Shown here in pieces: positions 6,593 through 7,048 of a stretch of DNA of 7,048 nucleotides (within the stretch, counting starts at the first letter, position 1; the number at the start of each line of letters is the position of its first letter). Source of the stretch: an uncultured Collinsella sp. (lineage in GTDB: Bacteria > Actinomycetota > Coriobacteriia > Coriobacteriales > Coriobacteriaceae); contig URBA01000076.1 in the NCBI GenBank assembly GCA_900545905.1, positions 1 to 7,048 on the forward strand. Reading direction: 5' to 3'. Position numbers and translations under genes: made by a program. The notes below the pieces were generated by a model that searched no databases, was not told the DNA's origin, and worked only from the letters and a program-made list of their open reading frames with translations.

Positions 6593-6647
6593 TCTCGTTC
6601 TATAACATCTAGAGGTTTAATTCGGGTCTTACTGTTTCAGATTGAGA
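6593..6647. repeat. Inverted repeat unit 2 (mismatched hybrid stem)
   Basis: TCTCGTTCTATAACA (6593-6607) and TGTTTCAGATTGAGA (6633-6647) have the same 25-nt gap but several mismatches. The left arm carries the GTT variant seen in unit 3 and the right arm the ATT variant seen in unit 1, so this unit is a mixture of the two arm types. Confidence 0.85.
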
Positions 6648-6665
6648 TGATTCGGCAGAACGTTT

Positions 6666-6734
6666 CGATTTGTCTTGTTCTGTAACAGGTGGAGACGTTT
6701 TAGCCGAGTAGTTGTTACAGAACGAGACAATTCG
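6666..6734. repeat. Inverted repeat unit 3 (longest stem, ~22 bp)
   Basis: The core arms TCTTGTTCTGTAACA (6673-6687) and TGTTACAGAACGAGA (6713-6727) pair with one T-G wobble. Pairing continues outward to 6666 and 6734 with one T-T mismatch, giving about 22 bp around a 25-nt loop. Compared with unit 1, both arms changed in step (AAT/ATT to GTT/AAC). Confidence 0.88.
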
Positions 6735-6765
6735 ACGGGAACCCTCATATCCGGTCTGTCGACAT

Positions 6766-6796
6766 AAAAAGCCGGGGCCACGTTTCCGCGACCCCG
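6766..6796 (-). terminator. Rho-independent terminator of the glycogen phosphorylase gene
   Basis: On the minus strand CGGGGTCGCG (6796-6787), loop GAAA, CGTGGCCCCG (6782-6773) form a 10-bp stem with two G-U pairs. It is followed by GG-C and a five-T run (6770-6766). It starts 28 nt after the gene's stop codon. Confidence 0.85.
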
Positions 6797-6824
6797 CATC
6801 AAGAGGATGGGTGTAGACAATGGG

Positions 6825-7048
6825 TTAGTCCAGGTGCCAGATCTCGTCGTTGTACTGAGCGATCGTGCGGTCGGACGAGAAGGTGCCGGCGTTGGCGATG
6901 TTGATCAGCGCCTTGCGCATCCAAGCGTCCTGGTCCTCGTAGTCGGCCAGCACGCGCTCCTTGGTCTGGATGTACTCCTCAATGTCGAGTAGAGCCATAA
7001 ACCAGTCCTTGCCCATGATGTCGTCGTGCAGGCGCTGCAGGCGCTCGG
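6825..7048 (-). CDS. glgP: Glycogen/maltodextrin phosphorylase, C-terminal fragment
   Basis: This is the last ~73 residues of an alpha-glucan phosphorylase (GT35), a cytoplasmic PLP enzyme that releases glucose-1-phosphate from glycogen or maltodextrin. The ending WMRKALINIANAGTFSSDRTIAQYNDEIWHLD-type region is diagnostic: the conserved core is FSSDRTI followed by a Tyr and EIWH, which close nearly all family members. The fragment also contains the usual FMALLDIEEYI segment. Stop TAA is at 6825-6827; the rest of the gene, including the PLP lysine region, lies beyond the window, so no start can be given and an ATG at 7014-7016 is internal. It is convergent with the ABC operon and has its own terminator. 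glgP and malP cannot be separated from this fragment. Confidence 0.93.
   Translation of the reverse strand, partial: ERLQRLHDDIMGKDWFMALLDIEEYIQTKERVLADYEDQDAWMRKALINIANAGTFSSDRTIAQYNDEIWHLD

Larger units (their letters stand above)
6510..6734. repeat. Array of six alternating inverted repeat arms with a 40-nt period
   Basis: This gene-free stretch between two convergent terminators holds six copies of a 15-17 nt repeat, consensus TGTCTCRWTCTGTAACA, in strictly alternating orientation. The 15-nt cores start at 6512, 6552, 6593, 6633, 6673 and 6713, so steps are 40, 41, 40, 40 and 40 nt. Adjacent arms pair into three 55-nt units (6512-6566, 6593-6647, 6673-6727), each with exactly 25 nt between arms; units are separated by 26 and 25 nt. 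Spacers are mostly different from each other, but the inter-unit spacers share ATTCGG-like starts. It is not a CRISPR array, because repeat orientation alternates and arms are short. It could be a palindromic intergenic repeat family, an array of protein-binding sites, or a structured RNA. I do not recognise it. Confidence 0.85.

Noticed and set aside
6510..6734. CRISPR array
   Set aside because: Repeats alternate in orientation, arms are only 15-17 nt, two inter-unit spacers share sequence, and no cas genes are visible.
6807..6992. Small plus-strand frame opposite the phosphorylase end
   Set aside because: It is a shadow of the glgP C-terminal codons and has no ribosome site.

Overview
This window looks like a contig end from a high-GC Gram-positive gut bacterium. 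Collinsella or another Coriobacteriia is my best guess, from the codon choice, the gene families and the GAAAGG-type ribosome sites; this is an impression, not a search result. The first ~38 bases are not genomic: they carry a complete Nextera transposase adapter that truncates the first gene.

Layout: (1) 39-743, minus strand, the N-terminal ~235 residues of an alpha-glucoside/maltose-type PTS EIIC permease. (2) 744-967, a divergent control region with two GTTTAAAC sites fitting the GntR/HutC operator pattern and two further palindromes. (3) 968-1687, plus strand, a GntR/HutC regulator with a UTRA domain (TreR-like), closed by a 24-bp-stem terminator at 1726-1780. (4) 1781-1993, the AT-rich control region and leader of the next operon, with a third GTNTANAC site. 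(5) 1994-6359, plus strand, a complete carbohydrate ABC importer (CUT1 type): a lipoprotein binding protein with a Tat-like signal, a MalF-type permease, a MalG-type permease, and an MsmK/UgpC/MalK-type ATPase. Hairpins lie in the gaps after the binding protein and before the ATPase, and a terminator follows at 6428-6466. (6) 6480-6765, no gene, but a regular array of six ~15-bp repeat arms in alternating orientation spaced almost exactly 40 nt apart, forming three 55-nt hairpin units with compensatory changes. (7) 6766-6796, a terminator for the minus-strand gene that follows. (8) 6825-7048, minus strand, the C-terminal end of a glycogen/maltodextrin phosphorylase.

Together the genes point to alpha-glucoside or oligosaccharide use: two uptake routes (PTS and ABC), a sugar-sensing repressor between them whose predicted sites lie before all three transcription units, and a phosphorylase for intracellular alpha-glucans. 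The actual substrates cannot be read from the sequence. The least explained element is the alternating inverted-repeat array between the two convergent terminators.
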